From NCBI GenBank assembly GCA_950295325.1, contig OX485807.1:45746796-45810795 (forward strand): a stretch of DNA of 64,000 bases. Reading direction: 5' to 3'. Under the pieces are notes generated by a model. It searched no databases. It worked only from the letters and a program-made list of their open reading frames with translations, and was not told where the DNA came from. The DNA is from Polytrichum commune (Eukaryota; Streptophyta; Polytrichopsida; Polytrichales; Polytrichaceae). Below, piece by piece: positions 25,833 to 37,700 of the stretch. Position numbers and translations under genes: made by a program. How positions within the stretch are numbered: the stretch's first letter is position 1; every line of letters starts with the position of its first letter.

Positions 25833-26608
25833 CAGACCTCGGACAGCTAACTGAGTGGGCAGCTATTTAGCTAGCTAAACGTTTCAACTAGCTAAAGCTA
25901 CATAAGAATTTGGTGCCTCAAAAGAATAGCTAGCTAAAACTAAGCGCCATAATCCGGGCAAGGAAAGTTAGCTAGGTGAAGTTAGGTAATAGCTAGCTGG
26001 AATTTGAATGTAATCTTGGTGGAATACATGATGTCATTGCACCCAAACGATCATCTCTCAAACCCGGACTCGTTGCAATAGCAATGTTTTTGAAATTGAA
26101 CATGAGCCTAATTCCTAATAATCCAGCAGATGTTGCGGAATCTCCGATTTGGAACACCTTGATTCCATCTCGTCTTGAATTGCAAGATGACATAGACAAT
26201 TCCGATGATAATGAAAATGACGGAGATGATGATGATGATGAAGAAGATGATGATCTATCACTAGTGCCAGTCGAAAGTGAGGAAACCGGCTATAAGTGGT
26301 GATTTCAAGCCTTTCAATTTCCTTGTGCAACAACATAAAAATACAAAGCCAACCAAGAGCAATGTAGTAGAATATATATTGTTTGGTTTTGTTTAATGGA
26401 TTTCTCTCTAGTTTAAAATGAATATGCATGTTACACAAATTTTTAGCTAGTCAAAGCTTACTGAAAATGAGAGTTCCGAAAAAGCTAGCTTGCTAAAGCT
26501 AAGTAAGAATCTTAGGTTCGGTAAACCTAGCTAGCTAAAGCTAAGTGACAAATAGGGACTTGGAAAATTTAACTAGGTGATGCTAGTTGGCTAGCTATCC
26601 AAGGTCTG
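25833..26608 (+). mobile_element. Non-autonomous hAT element, copy 1
   Basis: The left end CAGACCTCGGACAGCTAAC and reversed right end CAGACCTTGGATAGCTAGC are terminal inverted repeats. The 776-bp element is flanked by a perfect 8-bp duplication AAAGTGTG (25825-25832 and 26609-26616). An 8-bp duplication with a CAG-type terminus indicates the hAT superfamily. Subterminal regions are full of AGCTAGCTAAAGCTA motifs in both arms, the kind of repeated subterminal sites that hAT transposases bind. The interior keeps a piece of transposase-like reading frame. Copy 2 is at 33590-34387. Confidence 0.85.
25997..26302 (+). pseudogene. hAT transposase C-terminal remnant with acidic tail
   Basis: The open frame runs from just after TAG at 25994 to TGA at 26300. 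It includes GGIHDVIAPKRSSLKPGLVA then MFLKLNMSLIP, followed by an Asp/Glu-rich tail. The pattern G-x-I-x5-KR-x2-LKP-x2-V-x3-FLK-x-N resembles the end of the hAT dimerisation region in plant transposases. No catalytic part is present. A free-standing 72-residue peptide could start at ATG 26084. Whether it is translated is unknown. Family assignment is moderate. Confidence 0.5.
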
Positions 26609-26802
26609 AAAGTGTGCTAAATGTTTGTTGATTTGCTCCAGAATGCTTGTGGAATAACCATGTGTGTGACTTGTATTCTTGGATTTTTACTGATAGTCAC
26701 TTTGAGACAGAGAACTTGTGACAGGAGAGGTTAATGGAGATCTCACTTCCAGTGCAAAAACAATGCAAGACAACCATAACTTATGAATTGATGGAGCAGT
26801 AG

Positions 26803-27169
26803 TTCACTAAATATTGCATTTAGTGGCATATGGTATTTTATGTCACTTTGGTTACTTTGCTAATGACATTATTTTTGAAAAATTTCACAATTACTGTCAT
26901 CCCAACTTACTTTTAGTGCATCCAAATGCCAATTACTGAAACAAAGTTTGGCATATTCTGCATCCTAATATTTTGTGATAAAATAATGACATGGATGCTT
27001 GAAATTTGGATGAAAAATGTTTAGTAATCGCAACACTGTAAATTTACAATGCCCGATTTTTTCGGCAAGGGATGGCAAATAATGTTAGGTTCACATTTAG
27101 TGTTGGTGACACCACGTGGGCGGTTTACAAGGCAAATAGAATTGGTGACACTAAATACAATATTTAGTG
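26803..27169 (-). mobile_element. MITE with CACTAAATAT-type ends, subfamily 1, copy 1
   Basis: Begins CACTAAATATTGCATTTAGTG and ends CACTAAATACAATATTTAGTG, so each end is itself nearly palindromic. The interior, read on the - strand, matches 39997-40372, 57323-57658 and 57839-58227 (blocks such as CCAACACTAAATGT, TTTTTCATCCAAAT and ACATAAAATACCATATG). It has no coding capacity. Confidence 0.7.
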
Positions 27170-27788
27170 GAATAATTTATGATCATGAAATCTATGGCAA
27201 TCTCTAAAATGTATTCTCTTGACGTATTTCAAGTTGAGGACACCAACAAACGTGTGGATCTGATATTTGCTTTGCTGAAGGAAAAAGGGTCATATACCAA
27301 TTGTCATTTGGCTTCAAGTAATGACAATTTGTGAGAGCATGTGGTGATTGTGGTAGATTTGCAAATTCTTCATCGACACATGACGTGTTGCATGAGACTT
27401 GTATGGTGGTAATGTGTCTACATTCACCAGTTATATACGCCACATCCAACTTGAGCTCATTACAAAATAAAAATTGACATCCATGTGGGCATGGGTAGAA
27501 GGTGTGAAACGGACACCACACGTCAATGTAGTGCATTGACGTTCTTCTTTCTTTTTCCTAGTTGAAGTTGACATGCACAAGCATTTGATCCACATTGCGT
27601 GCAACATATATGTGTAGATGAAGTTCCTTTCCCTAGTGCAATCAAAGATTTCTATTGAAAAACATTAAATGCATATTTCAATGTAAGAACTCCAGTAATA
27701 CGTGCTTTATGGACTAGGTAACTCCTGGTGAGGACTAGGTGACCTAGCTGATGTTCCTTCACACATCATTTGGGCACCCCTTTGGACC

Positions 27789-28063
27789 GGATCTACCTAA
27801 AAACCCCCATCGAGCGTGGCTCGGAGGCCAGGTTCAGGAGGGGGTGGCAGGGTTGGGATAAAACATGCCCCCTATTTTTTTAATTGGGTGGGGCCTTACT
27901 TGATCTCATAGGGGGCTTCCTAGAGTAATTTGGGGCCGCAGGGCCCAAATTTAGCCAAAAAAAACCAAAAAAAGTCCCCAAGGGACTAAAATGGGGAGGG
28001 CCAAAAAAATGAACCCCACCGAACCTGGCCTCCGAGCCACGCTCGATGGGGGTATTTAGACCC
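27789..28063. mobile_element. Foldback element with 13-bp flanking direct repeats
   Basis: The two ends are inverted repeats of about 45 bp. A run including CCCCCATCGAGCGTGGCTCG and GGAGGCCAGGTTC occurs near 27,802 and, reversed, near 28,050. Directly outside lie exact copies of ACCCCTTTGGACC (27776-27788 and 28064-28076). A target duplication this long exceeds the usual 9-11 bp of Mutator-like elements, so the superfamily is uncertain. The middle has no gene. Confidence 0.75.
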
Positions 28064-28530
28064 ACCCCTTTGGACCCTCCAATCATGCAAATCAACAAAC
28101 TAGATTGAGGGTTGTTGGGAAGGACGAGGAAAGTCCTCCTCTTTCCCAAATCCAAGAACACCATCGAACAATCAATGATCTGACTTTATATCTTGTATGC
28201 TATCCATATTCCATCACCAACATTTATAGAAGAAAAACATGGAGAGAGAGAGACAGAAGTATTGCATACAAACATACGTCTCATGCATCTGAAACAAAAA
28301 CTTGACCCCATATAAAAATTTGGCCGATTCGTTTCAAATCACTTGAACTAGAATAATGTGGTTTTTTTTAAGCTTATTCGGATGTCAAATCAATGAAAAA
28401 TAGTAGCCTTTGAGCTTCATATTATTTCAGGGCTTTTATGAGAGGCGTGCACACGTATAATGGAATAATTCTTCATTATCCAACAAAATGTTCTTTGAGT
28501 CAAGAACATCCTCACTCCCTTGGCATTACT

Positions 28531-29668
28531 GGGCAGTGTCCGGGGAGGTTTTTAAGCATAATCGCTCGAGATCCTAGTGTTTCCAAGACCAACAGGCTGA
28601 CATCTTTTGGTTTTCCTTTACTATATTGGGAATATTATGTAAATTATTCCAAAACGGATCAGTCATTTTCGTGAAGTCTTGAATTTGAACCGGCTATATC
28701 TCAAACTCAACCGGTTCATTTGTAACTACACTATTTTGTCTAATTAGTGTAGGTTACCATGTGGAGTGTTGTGTTGCTATGACTTTATACTGAGAGTATC
28801 GTTTTGAACCCGAATAACATTTGTAGTTAGTATGCACACCGGAGAATATGATATAACTTAGTTGGTAAAAAAATGATGAGGTCGGTAAAAAGTTGTAGCA
28901 ACACGTACCTCTGAATGGTACCCCACACTAAGGGGTTGTTCACACCATGGACCATGAAGTTGTCCTAAGGCTCTGTAAAATTTGTGATTGGTTGTTGAAC
29001 TCATCTCAAGAGCACTTCGGTTTACACCAAGGAAAAATGGTCAGAGTGACCATGAAGTTTGAGGTCCACAAAAGACATATTTTAAGGCCTACATTATCCA
29101 CTGACATGGTCCAACGGGTTTTGTGGTGGGAGAGGCAAAAGAGGTCTTGTGATAGAAAAAGGCAAGGCCCATGGCAGAGAAATATTATTATATTTTTTTT
29201 TTGGGGGGGGGAAGACAAGGTGAAGACAAAAGAATGGTCGGACTTGAATTTTTCCAAAATTGCCCTTTTTGGACATATATTAAAAAAATCAGCACATTCA
29301 TTGTTCAATGCATGGCCATTCCTCTTGGTCCACATTCGGCTTACACCTAGTGAGACGCCCAAGAACTTTGTAAATTGATTCTCTAAGAAATCAGACCATG
29401 AAAGTTGGACCATCAAGTCGGACCATGTAGAAAGAACCATCTTTCATGGTCCATGGCACTACTCAGGATGAACCAACAATTAGTTACAAATGAACCGGTT
29501 GAAGTTGAAGACTTAAGGAGAAGAATTACCAATCATGTTAAAGGAATCTATAGACTATACCCCAAATGAATGAAAGCAAAACCGAAAGATGCCAACATGT
29601 AACCGGTTGGATTTAGAAACACTAGGATCTTGACCGACTACGCCCAAAAACTTCCCGGGCACCAGTGC
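28531..29668. mobile_element. Long inverted-repeat element, about 1.1 kb
   Basis: The first 190 bp (to about 28,723) and the last 200 bp (from about 29,466) are diverged inverted copies. GATCCTAGTGTTTCC, GACATCTTTTGG and ACCGGTTCATTTGTAACT in the left arm match reversed sequence in the right arm. The interior has frames of 143-144 codons on both strands between about 28,950 and 29,440, none recognisable. Two further copies of the arm lie at 29865-30090 and 30440-30650. No target duplication could be read, so exact ends are approximate. Confidence 0.6.
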
Positions 29669-29864
29669 ATGGTGTAAACGGACCCTCATTAGACCAAATA
29701 GTGCAGTGGCTGGTCCTCCTCAGTCATTGCTAACTTCTTGGGTCTGCTAGCCTTGAGAGGTCCACCTTGAGAGGTTGCCATTTATTCATCGTGCTCCAAA
29801 ATAAATGAAATAAAAATTTATTTAAAAAAAAAAAAAAAAAAAACCCTCCAATGATCGGGAAGAA

Positions 29865-30650
29865 CCGGCGGTTAGTTACACATGAACCGGTGGAGTTTGA
29901 GAAATGATCAACCGGTTGAAGTTCAAGACTGCAGGAGAATTTCCGGTCGTTTTAGAGGAATCTATGGGAGAATATACCCCAATTTCATAAAGGAAAACCG
30001 GAGGATGTCGTCAACATGTAACCGGTTGGACTTGCAAACACGAGGATCTCAACCGATTACAAATGCATGCCCAAAAATCTCCCCCGTCACTGTGCGAGAC
30101 GACAAAGTTAATGAACCGATCCTCTCTTACTTAATTAACGTTCTCGAGAGAAATAATAATGGGTTCTGATCGATGGTTCTTCTGGGAAGTAATTAATTAA
30201 GTTATGCATGTGATGCAAACGAGAACAACTACAACTGCGGCCAATGAGTTACATAACTAACTTCTACAGTGGCCGACGACCTTGAAGTGGACATGCGATC
30301 CGCTTTGTGCAATGTGCACCTTAATTGTTGATTCCTTCACTTTATATCATTGGAATTTGGGTTTGAGCATACTATACATTCTTCGGGGTTCCTTTTTGCA
30401 CACGGACCAAGGCTGGCTCGTCACCAGTTGTTGGCATGGTATAGTGCCCAGGAAGTTTTTGGGCATTTATATATATATACAATATATATATAGTCGGTCA
30501 AGATCCATGTGATTCTAAATCCATCCGGTTACATGTTGACATCTTTTGGTTTTGCTTTCATTTATTTGGGGTATATTTTTGTATAGATTCCTTTACAATG
30601 ATCAGTAATACTCCTGAAGTTTTCAACTTCAACCGGTTATTTCTCAAACT
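29865..30650. repeat. Two more copies of the same arm repeat, in inverted orientation
   Basis: 29865-30090 is a + copy and 30440-30650 a - copy of the arm of the element at 28531-29668. Shared blocks include ACATGTAACCGGTTGGA and its reverse. Their outer ends face each other, unlike the first pair. This points to separate insertions or a rearranged element. Between them (30091-30439) I see nothing else. Confidence 0.55.
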
Positions 30651-30656
30651 CATGCT

Positions 30657-30960
30657 CCCGATCACACCAAACTTTCTGACCAGTTCGAACTGTGAAATTG
30701 TTGCGGACTATGTTCAGAAGTAGATGTTGGCCCGTCACTTTTTACACTATTATAGTCGGAGATGCCGACAGATGGTGCCAGAATCGGCCGGTGTGATCAG
30801 CCCCTCAAGGCCCGATCACACCAAAATTTCCGTCCAGTTTCAATTGTGAAATTGTTGGGGATTATGTTCAGAAATAGATGTTGGCCCACCACTTTTCACA
30901 TTGTTACAGCCGGAGATGCCGACGGATGGTGTCCGAACTGGCTGGTGTGATCAGCCCCAT
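30657..30960 (+). repeat. Tandem duplication, 154-bp unit, two copies
   Basis: Units start at 30657 and 30811 with CCCGATCACACCAAA. Each ends with GGTGTGATCAGCCCC or similar. Each unit therefore has short inverted ends (CCGATCACACC against GGTGTGATCAG), suggestive of a small mobile unit duplicated in tandem. Confidence 0.75.
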
Positions 30961-30997
30961 AATTGGTTCATCTGCAACAAAATTGCCAGTTCTTCCC

Positions 30998-31310
30998 GGA
31001 CATAGGTATGGTATAAAGGTGCAATGCAGCGGTATCAACAAATCAACGTCAATAATGGTATCAAAGAACCTAGTATATGCGGGTATTAAACTTTGTGATA
31101 CCAATCAAAATTTTGATATTTGGTGGGTATGCCAAGGTGAGAGAATCTTTGCATGTTTGAGTTATTAGTTGGGTCGATTCCATACTAAACCATGTTGATA
31201 TTGTTAGGGTGATTTTGCCTACATATGAAGGTTCTTGCATCATATATAGATTTGAAATGGTATTAAAAACAAAAATATTGTCGAAAACCCAATGGTACCT
31301 TACTGGCATC
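30998..31310 (-). repeat. Dispersed repeat, also found in PDI intron 2
   Basis: Read on the - strand it matches about 63,100-63,290. Shared phrases include AAAGATTCTCTCA, GCCCACCAA (approximate) and TTCTTTGATACCAT. The ends are not clear and no target duplication was found. Confidence 0.5.
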
Positions 31311-32925
31311 CAAAATTGCGAAATCCTCATTATAGATACTTGAACGGCATAAAAAAAAAAGACAATACTAGACCAACATTGATCATGACATGGTGACCAC
31401 GAAAACCTAAAGGTCCTTGGAAATTAAAACCCAAATTTGCATGGTCATGGGCCTTCAAGCTTCATTTGAAATGAAAATGAACCATGTTGAGGGACCGCAA
31501 CATATTCTAAAGATACTCCAAAATTGGTTTTTCTTATGTACACACATAGGCTTTGCATTCAAAATCTAGGGCTTTTCATATATGCATATTAATATTCTAG
31601 GGTTCTTTATATACACGTGCCCTTTTTGTAGCTTCTATCTTTATAGCCTTTATTTTTTCATGGATCCACATGGGAGAAAGAGGAAGGGTCCTTACTTTAT
31701 TGCTCTTATCAAGTTGTTTGGACATAATTGTGCAACATGTAAACATTGCAGAGCATCAACTTCAAACTATATGGGCATGGAGTCAAACCCATGCATTTAT
31801 TTTTACATAAAAAAACCACCAAAACCGTGAGAAATGCATCATGAAGGCTCTAAATGATATGCACATGTTACACTCACATCAAGCATGGAAAACATACAAT
31901 TATGACTTAAAAACACTTGGGCCAAAAAGCTCCAATCGTTCATTGCAAATGAAAAAGCGTTCCTCATTCATGCCAATGGAGGTTCTCTCTCAACATGACG
32001 GACACAAAAAGCAACATAATGAGGCCAACTACAATGATTGTGGTAAATATTGCAAGCATGCTTATAATGTGACTTACCTTTTCATGGCCCCATAATGTGG
32101 CCCGTGATATACACCATCACACATTAAGATAGTGTGAAATCTTACACTTGAGGGGATTAGTCTTATTACTATAATGGCCCTCGGTAATTTTTTGGAGTCC
32201 CTGCTAATTTTCATTATGAGAATTAGTGTGGGCCACGTAAAATTTCAACCCACATTGAATTTATGGTAGAGATTAGCATGGGCCACATTAATTACTTTTC
32301 TAGAAAATCAATGTGGGCAATTATTTTGTTTTTGTGTTGTTGTAAAGTGATTGTTTTACTTTATGTAAGGTGTTGGTTGGAAGTCTTCATGAAGACTTAG
32401 GGGAAGACCTGGGGTCTTGGACCCACAGTAATTCCACCTTAACTACGTGTGGCCCACACTAATCGGACTATTTAGTGTACTTGCCAAATTATGCTTAAGC
32501 CAACATACAATGTTTAAATGGGAAAATATTCCAAGCCACATCACTAAAAGGTACTACCATGAATGTACACTATATTCAACCCACAATATGTAACTTAGGA
32601 GGTGTGATTTGTCGGCTAAACAATTAATTTTCATATGGGATGAAAAATAGTGTGCATTTGAGAGAGTTCCAACAAAGTGAGATCCGATTCAAATGCGTCC
32701 TACCCAAGCATTTCAACTCTAAGACTCTAATCTTGAAATTATTTCCAAAAATAAACTTCATAAAAAAAGTTTAAAAAATAATTGGTTTCCCATAAATTTC
32801 CTTATCAAATGCTATTATAATAAATAAATAAATTTCATGCGAATTTCTAATTTCACAAAATAGTGTAGTTTCCATCAAAGCCGCATGGCTAGGACAAGAA
32901 TGTGGAGAGGTTGATGCAAAAACAA
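31311..32925. other. Intergenic, no gene seen
   Basis: AT-rich sequence with short frames of no recognisable family. No clear element boundaries. Confidence 0.5.
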
Positions 32926-33149
32926 CTACACAAAATATGATATTTAGTGTGACTTACTATTTGAAATTACACAATGCTATAATTGTCTACTGTACATCTT
33001 GTTTTTTTATCAACCATGGTCGAATTGGTTGTTTGGACACTACAAAACACTAACATCTTAACTTGGTAAAAAAGTACATTAGTAATAGCAAGATATAGGA
33101 ACATGTAACTCCACACAGTAAGTAACACTAAATTTCATATTTTGTGTAG
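32926..33149 (+). mobile_element. MITE with CACTAAATAT-type ends, subfamily 2, copy 1
   Basis: The left end CTACACAAAATATGATATTT and reversed right end CTACACAAAATATGAAATTT continue as inverted repeats through CTTACT. It is 224 bp long and non-coding. It is related to 39304-39577 and 40977-41203 (shared ATTACACAATGCTATA and GTTGTTTGGACA). Confidence 0.75.
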
Positions 33150-33589
33150 TGTACGCTTTCAGCAGGGCCGATAGTTATTTGGGTTTCTCATTGGAGCTTG
33201 GACTAAAGATGGAGGGTATGTGCAACATGCATATACTTGAAATAGACATGAACTCAAATCTTATCAAATTGTAAAGTAATTTACCTCTTCATTGCAAATG
33301 GATTGGCTAACCGTTTTTTACCGTTTAAAAGAACACTACATTGTACATGGTATTTAGTGTCAAAGTGCACTATTTGCAAAGGGCCTAAACTAAATGAATG
33401 TCTAGAAGTCTCAAAGTGTCACATCTTCTAATCGGTATTATGATGTTACCGTAGTTCTCTAGCAGCTCGGGCAAAAAATAATTAATTTTAATGATGCCTA
33501 GATTTTGGGGAAATTGATTTCGTTGAGTGTATGAGAAAAAAAAAGAAAAAAGGAACAACATTCAAAGAGTGCCTAAAATCACAAGGATG

Positions 33590-34387
33590 CAAACCTCGGA
33601 CAACTAACTAAGTAGGCAGTCATTTAACTAGCTAAAGCCACGCAAGAATTCGGTGTCTTAAAAGAATAGCTAGCTAAAAGCCATAATATGGGAGAGGAAA
33701 GTTAGCTAGTTGAAGTTAGCTAATAGCTAGCTGGAATTTGAATATAATCTCGTGGAATAAATGATGTCATTGCACCCAAATGGTCATATCTCAAACCCGG
33801 ACTCATTGTTGTAGCGATGTTTTTGAAATTGAACATGAGCCTAATTCTTGGTAATCCAATAGATGTTGCGGAATCTCCGTTTTGGAACACCTTGATTCCA
33901 TCTTGTCTTGCATTGCCAGATTATGTAGACGATTCCAATGAAAATGAAAATGACAAAGATGATGATGAAGAAGAAGAAGAAGAAGATGATGATAATGACG
34001 ATGATAACGAAGATGATGACAAAGATGATGATCTATCACCAATGCCAGTCGAAACTGAGGAAGCCGACTATACGTGTTGATTTTAAGCCTTTCAATTTTC
34101 TTGTGCAACAACATGAAAATACAAAGCCAACCGATAGCAATACAATTAAATATATATTGTTTGGTTTCATTTCAATGGATTTCTCTCTGGGTTAGAATGA
34201 ATATGCATGTCACACAAATTTTTAGCTAGTCAAAGTTGAGTGAAAATGAGGATTCCGGAAAATTTACCTAGCAAAAGCTAAGTAAGAATCTCAGGTTGAG
34301 TAAACCCAGCTAGCTAAAGCTAAGTGACAAATAGGGGCCTTGAAAATTTAGCTAGGTGATGCTAGTTGGCTACCTATCCAAGGTATG
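33590..34387 (+). mobile_element. Non-autonomous hAT element, copy 2
   Basis: Same structure and orientation as 25833-26608. The left end is CAAACCTCGGACAACTAAC; the reversed right end begins CATACCTTGGATAG. The flanks CAAGGATG (33582-33589) and CAATGATG (34388-34395) form an 8-bp duplication with one mismatch, so this copy looks the older of the two. AGCTAGCTAAAGCTAAG-type subterminal repeats are kept. Confidence 0.83.
33748..34080 (+). pseudogene. hAT transposase C-terminal remnant, longer acidic tail
   Basis: The open frame follows a TAA at 33745 and ends with TGA at 34078. It encodes GINDVIAPKWSYLKPGLIVV then AMFLKLNMSLI and a long Asp/Glu run. This parallels the first copy, including ES-x-WNTLIPS and the end motif D-DLS-x-x-PVE-x-E. 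The tail is expanded by GAT/GAA repeats. The frame has stayed open in both copies although the elements differ at many sites. Confidence 0.5.
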
Positions 34388-35699
34388 CAATGATGCAAGT
34401 GACTTTCACTAGAATCCAACAAAGTAGCATCAAATCAAAGAAAATTTTGTTGCCAAGCAAACCCCTAACATACAAGTAAAAGACAAACTTTAGGGTAAGG
34501 AATCTTGGTTAAGGGAAGTATTTAGGTTAATCGTAGCCGCCATAGATGAAATTAAGAAAACCGTTCATGAATTATAGAAATGACTTGCATGAATGTCTAA
34601 CTTGTTTTAAATTACTTTTTGGATCTACCCAATTTTAGAATGTGGTTTTTTGGGCTACCTAACTTACTTATGCACTTTAATTAATTATTAGGTAGAAAGG
34701 TGCCCAAGCTACTAGAGAGCTATGGTATTTATCAACATGAGTAATTTTTTGAAGTGAAAAAATGTTTACATTATGACCTTTAGGCTTAAAGCATAGCACA
34801 TTGGGTTACTTGAGACCCACTTGAGTTGATAGTTTTGCGTTAAGGTATGCAAGGGGAAGATTTGATTGAGCATACTACTGGCAAGTGTCATGTGTTTATG
34901 TTGTAGTATGCAGAAGGAGGCATAACACCTTATATTGCATCATGGATAACCATGATCAACATAAGGCTAACAGGTTCACACTTGACGGAAAAAATTAGCT
35001 AAGTAGGCTACCGAACTGCCAACCACTTTCATTCGGAAATGGGTACCTCTCCACTATCACTTGGTAGTTTAGGGTCATCTCGGACCTGTACTGTTGAATT
35101 TGTTTATGGTGAGAATGGGCAAATTGCCCTAAGGTTGAGGCATCTATAACCGGTAAAATAAGAGAGTTTGTATCTGTTTAGGAGGAGTAATAGTGGAGAT
35201 TTACTCTTTTTGTGAAGAGTAACAAATTCTAAGGAGAGTGCATGAAAAATAAATAAATAAATAAAAATCATGAATATGGAAATTGCTACAAATTTGAAGC
35301 AATCAAGTTAGGTAACACATGGTCGATATGTAGGTTAACCCATAACCGCTCATCTAAATGCTAATGCTTGACTATGATAGTTGTCAAAACTCTTATGAAG
35401 GCAATTCAACCACAAGCCACCACCACATAAACCTTACATATGTTCACTTAAAAATATATAGATCTCGTCCATATTGGCAAAACATGCCCCTTGCGAACGC
35501 TTAAATGGACCTAGTAGACTATGCAGAGTGGGCTAATAGTGCGTGTGGGAAATTAGTGAAGGTGATACCAAATTTTTATACAATATGAAATTATATAATG
35601 CCACCAAAAGATCTAGGGTTTTGGGAGCTCAAAGTGTCGAAGTGCCAAAAAATCTCAATGCAAGTTCTCTTCAGTTTCTTAGTGTTTTGATGTGCCTCA
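34388..35699. other. Intergenic, repeat-derived
   Basis: Contains a SINE 5'-end fragment (35041-35086). From about 35,515 the sequence resembles 42,355 onward (TTAGTGAAGGTGATAC and TAGGGTTTTGGGAG in both), an older dispersed repeat that continues after the foldback element to about 36,060. No gene seen. Confidence 0.5.
35041..35086 (-). mobile_element. SINE fragment (5' end)
   Basis: Matches the RNA-start end of the full SINE at 40615-40815: GGGTACCTCTCCAC then GGTAGTTTAGGGTCATCTCG and GACC. The B box and poly(A) part are missing. Confidence 0.6.
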
Positions 35700-35844
35700 C
35701 ATAACATTATTCATATTCATAACAATGTTTTGTGGGACTGACAATATTCCACTGAATATTCCCCATATTCATACTGAATGGGGAATATGTTGTGAAATAT
35801 TGCCAGTCCCACATAAAATTGTTATGAATCTAAATAATGTTATG
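35700..35844. mobile_element. Foldback MITE, family F, copy 1
   Basis: Nearly the whole element is an inverted repeat with arms of about 65 bp. CATAACATTATTCATATTCA and TGTGGGACTGACAATATT on the left match the reversed right arm, around a short centre. It interrupts an older dispersed repeat. A second copy is at 60023-60142. Confidence 0.75.
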
Positions 35845-36407
35845 CAGGATTGAATGGCGCCAACCAAAAAGAAGAAGAAACTCTTCGAACTCACCCAAAC
35901 ATGTTATGCACTCTAAAAACAACTTAATACATACACTAATTACCTTGAATTATATGGTAAATGAGCATGTATTCATGAATTTAATATCACTCAATAAAAA
36001 TTTCAACCCTCACTAAATATGAGATTTGGCAAAGTAGTACCACACTCCCTAAATGGGATAAGAAATTTAATAAGGGGGGAAATTTAAAATGGATGGAAAT
36101 TTTCTTGCCAATTCTAGTAATTTAGTAAGCCCAATGTGAGGGACGGTAAGGAGAAGAAGCATAGATTAAGGGGGGCCATGAACCTATTATAGCAAAGAAA
36201 AATTTAGCCTGGCTTTGAATTCAATGCTCGTGCAATGTGTCCTAGTTTTTCGCCCCGATTTGCAATCTAGGTGGCATGCCACCTAGGATATCCACCTTAT
36301 GAACCCACTCAAATGGGAGAGATTTGCTGCCGCTTTAATGATACTAGTAGTGAAATTTAAAATAATTACATATTTCGGATTATTTTTCTTATTGATATAC
36401 TTCTAAG

Positions 36408-36510
36408 TACACTAAATAGGGATATTTAGTGTTTGATACACTAAAATGAACGCATACACTAAATATCAATAACCCTATGAAAGTAAGTAACATCAAATGT
36501 AAACTCAAAA
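36408..36510 (+). mobile_element. Truncated MITE, CACTAAATAT-type, subfamily 3
   Basis: Starts TACACTAAATAGGGATATTT and runs on as AGTGTTTGATACACTAAA and CTATGAAAGTAAGTAACAT, as in 46753-47085 and 47132-47455. It then loses similarity, so only the left third remains. Confidence 0.6.
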
Positions 36511-36883
36511 ATAATAGTATGTCTTACATTAGGCATTATTTTTTTCAAGTCATGGTGAGCAGTAGAAGAATCAAATTGAGAGACAACCCATTGTGAAAAT
36601 TTCTTCTTACACTGAGCTTTGAATGAAGCAATTGTTCCATCATCCAAGAGTTGTACCATGTGTTATAATACGAGTGGTCAAAATACAATAATTGATCAGT
36701 TGTAAGGTTGGAAAACCAGACGATTCATCCCTATCAACATGCTTGAGGGAATGAGTAGCATAATTGTTCATAGTTGAAAGTGCCTTCCAATTTTGAGATT
36801 GGAAATGTATATCAAGGCTCATCATCCGACTCTCAAATACATCTAATTTCATTATGGGCGTTTGGTTTGCACCCGCTTTATTA

Positions 36884-37700
36884 GGGTCGCTTCACACACA
36901 AACCAATAGCTATGACCATGAATATCTACGGGCCCTTGAAAATCATCCAAAAAAGGTTGTGAGTTATTGTGGGAAGTGAAATCTAATGTTCCACTTGATG
37001 GGTCCTTGAGCTTAGTATAAAGTGGAAAATGGACCATGTTGTTGAGCAACCACAAAATACGTTCAGGTTTGGGTCGTCAAATGGCAATATAATGTTTTTA
37101 GGAGTCAATGAAATGAAATGAAAAAAATCAAAGTTTGGGAAGCCAAAAGTATTATGGGACTAAAGGTACATCATGATGGTGCCAAACCAACTAATTCTTT
37201 AGAGTGGCGGAGTGCAGTAGTTTTTGTTGAATTGATGGTCCAATTGAAAGAAAGACTTGAGACTCCCTAATATACTACGTTCTCACATAATGATTGAAAC
37301 TTATCTTTAATGAAATTATCTAAGGGACACTCCAATACAAAGTATGTCTCATTTTCAACTACATCATAAGAACAAAAGTGCCATATTGTATTATCTCTAG
37401 AGGTAGTGATAGCTGACCACCATCCACCAATGGCAATATAATTGATTGCCATAATCCTTGATTTGCACTAGACTCACCTCTTTTTGACATGCCTACCACG
37501 ATATCCGATAGACCATGAAACAATATCCACTTGTTGTCATGTACAGTTTTCATCCATTCAAATTTCTCTTATCCTTCATACCTTCAAGATCTAGTGTAAA
37601 ACGAACTTGGACCGTCTCCAACTTCTTGACCAATCACATCATTTGTTTATCATGGGTCAAGGACCCTCAAGCTCTAGTGTAGAAAAAACCTTAGGTACAT
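36884..37700 (+). repeat. Left end of a family-B-related element and dispersed repeat
   Basis: TTA (36881-36883) is followed by GGGTCGCTTCACACACAAAC, the family B terminus. The following sequence is similar in patches to 5,040-5,510. No matching right end is visible, so it is truncated or has diverged. No gene. Confidence 0.45.

Noticed and set aside
28947-29440. Overlapping 143- and 144-codon frames on opposite strands
   Set aside because: They lie inside an inverted-repeat element, overlap almost completely and resemble no known protein.
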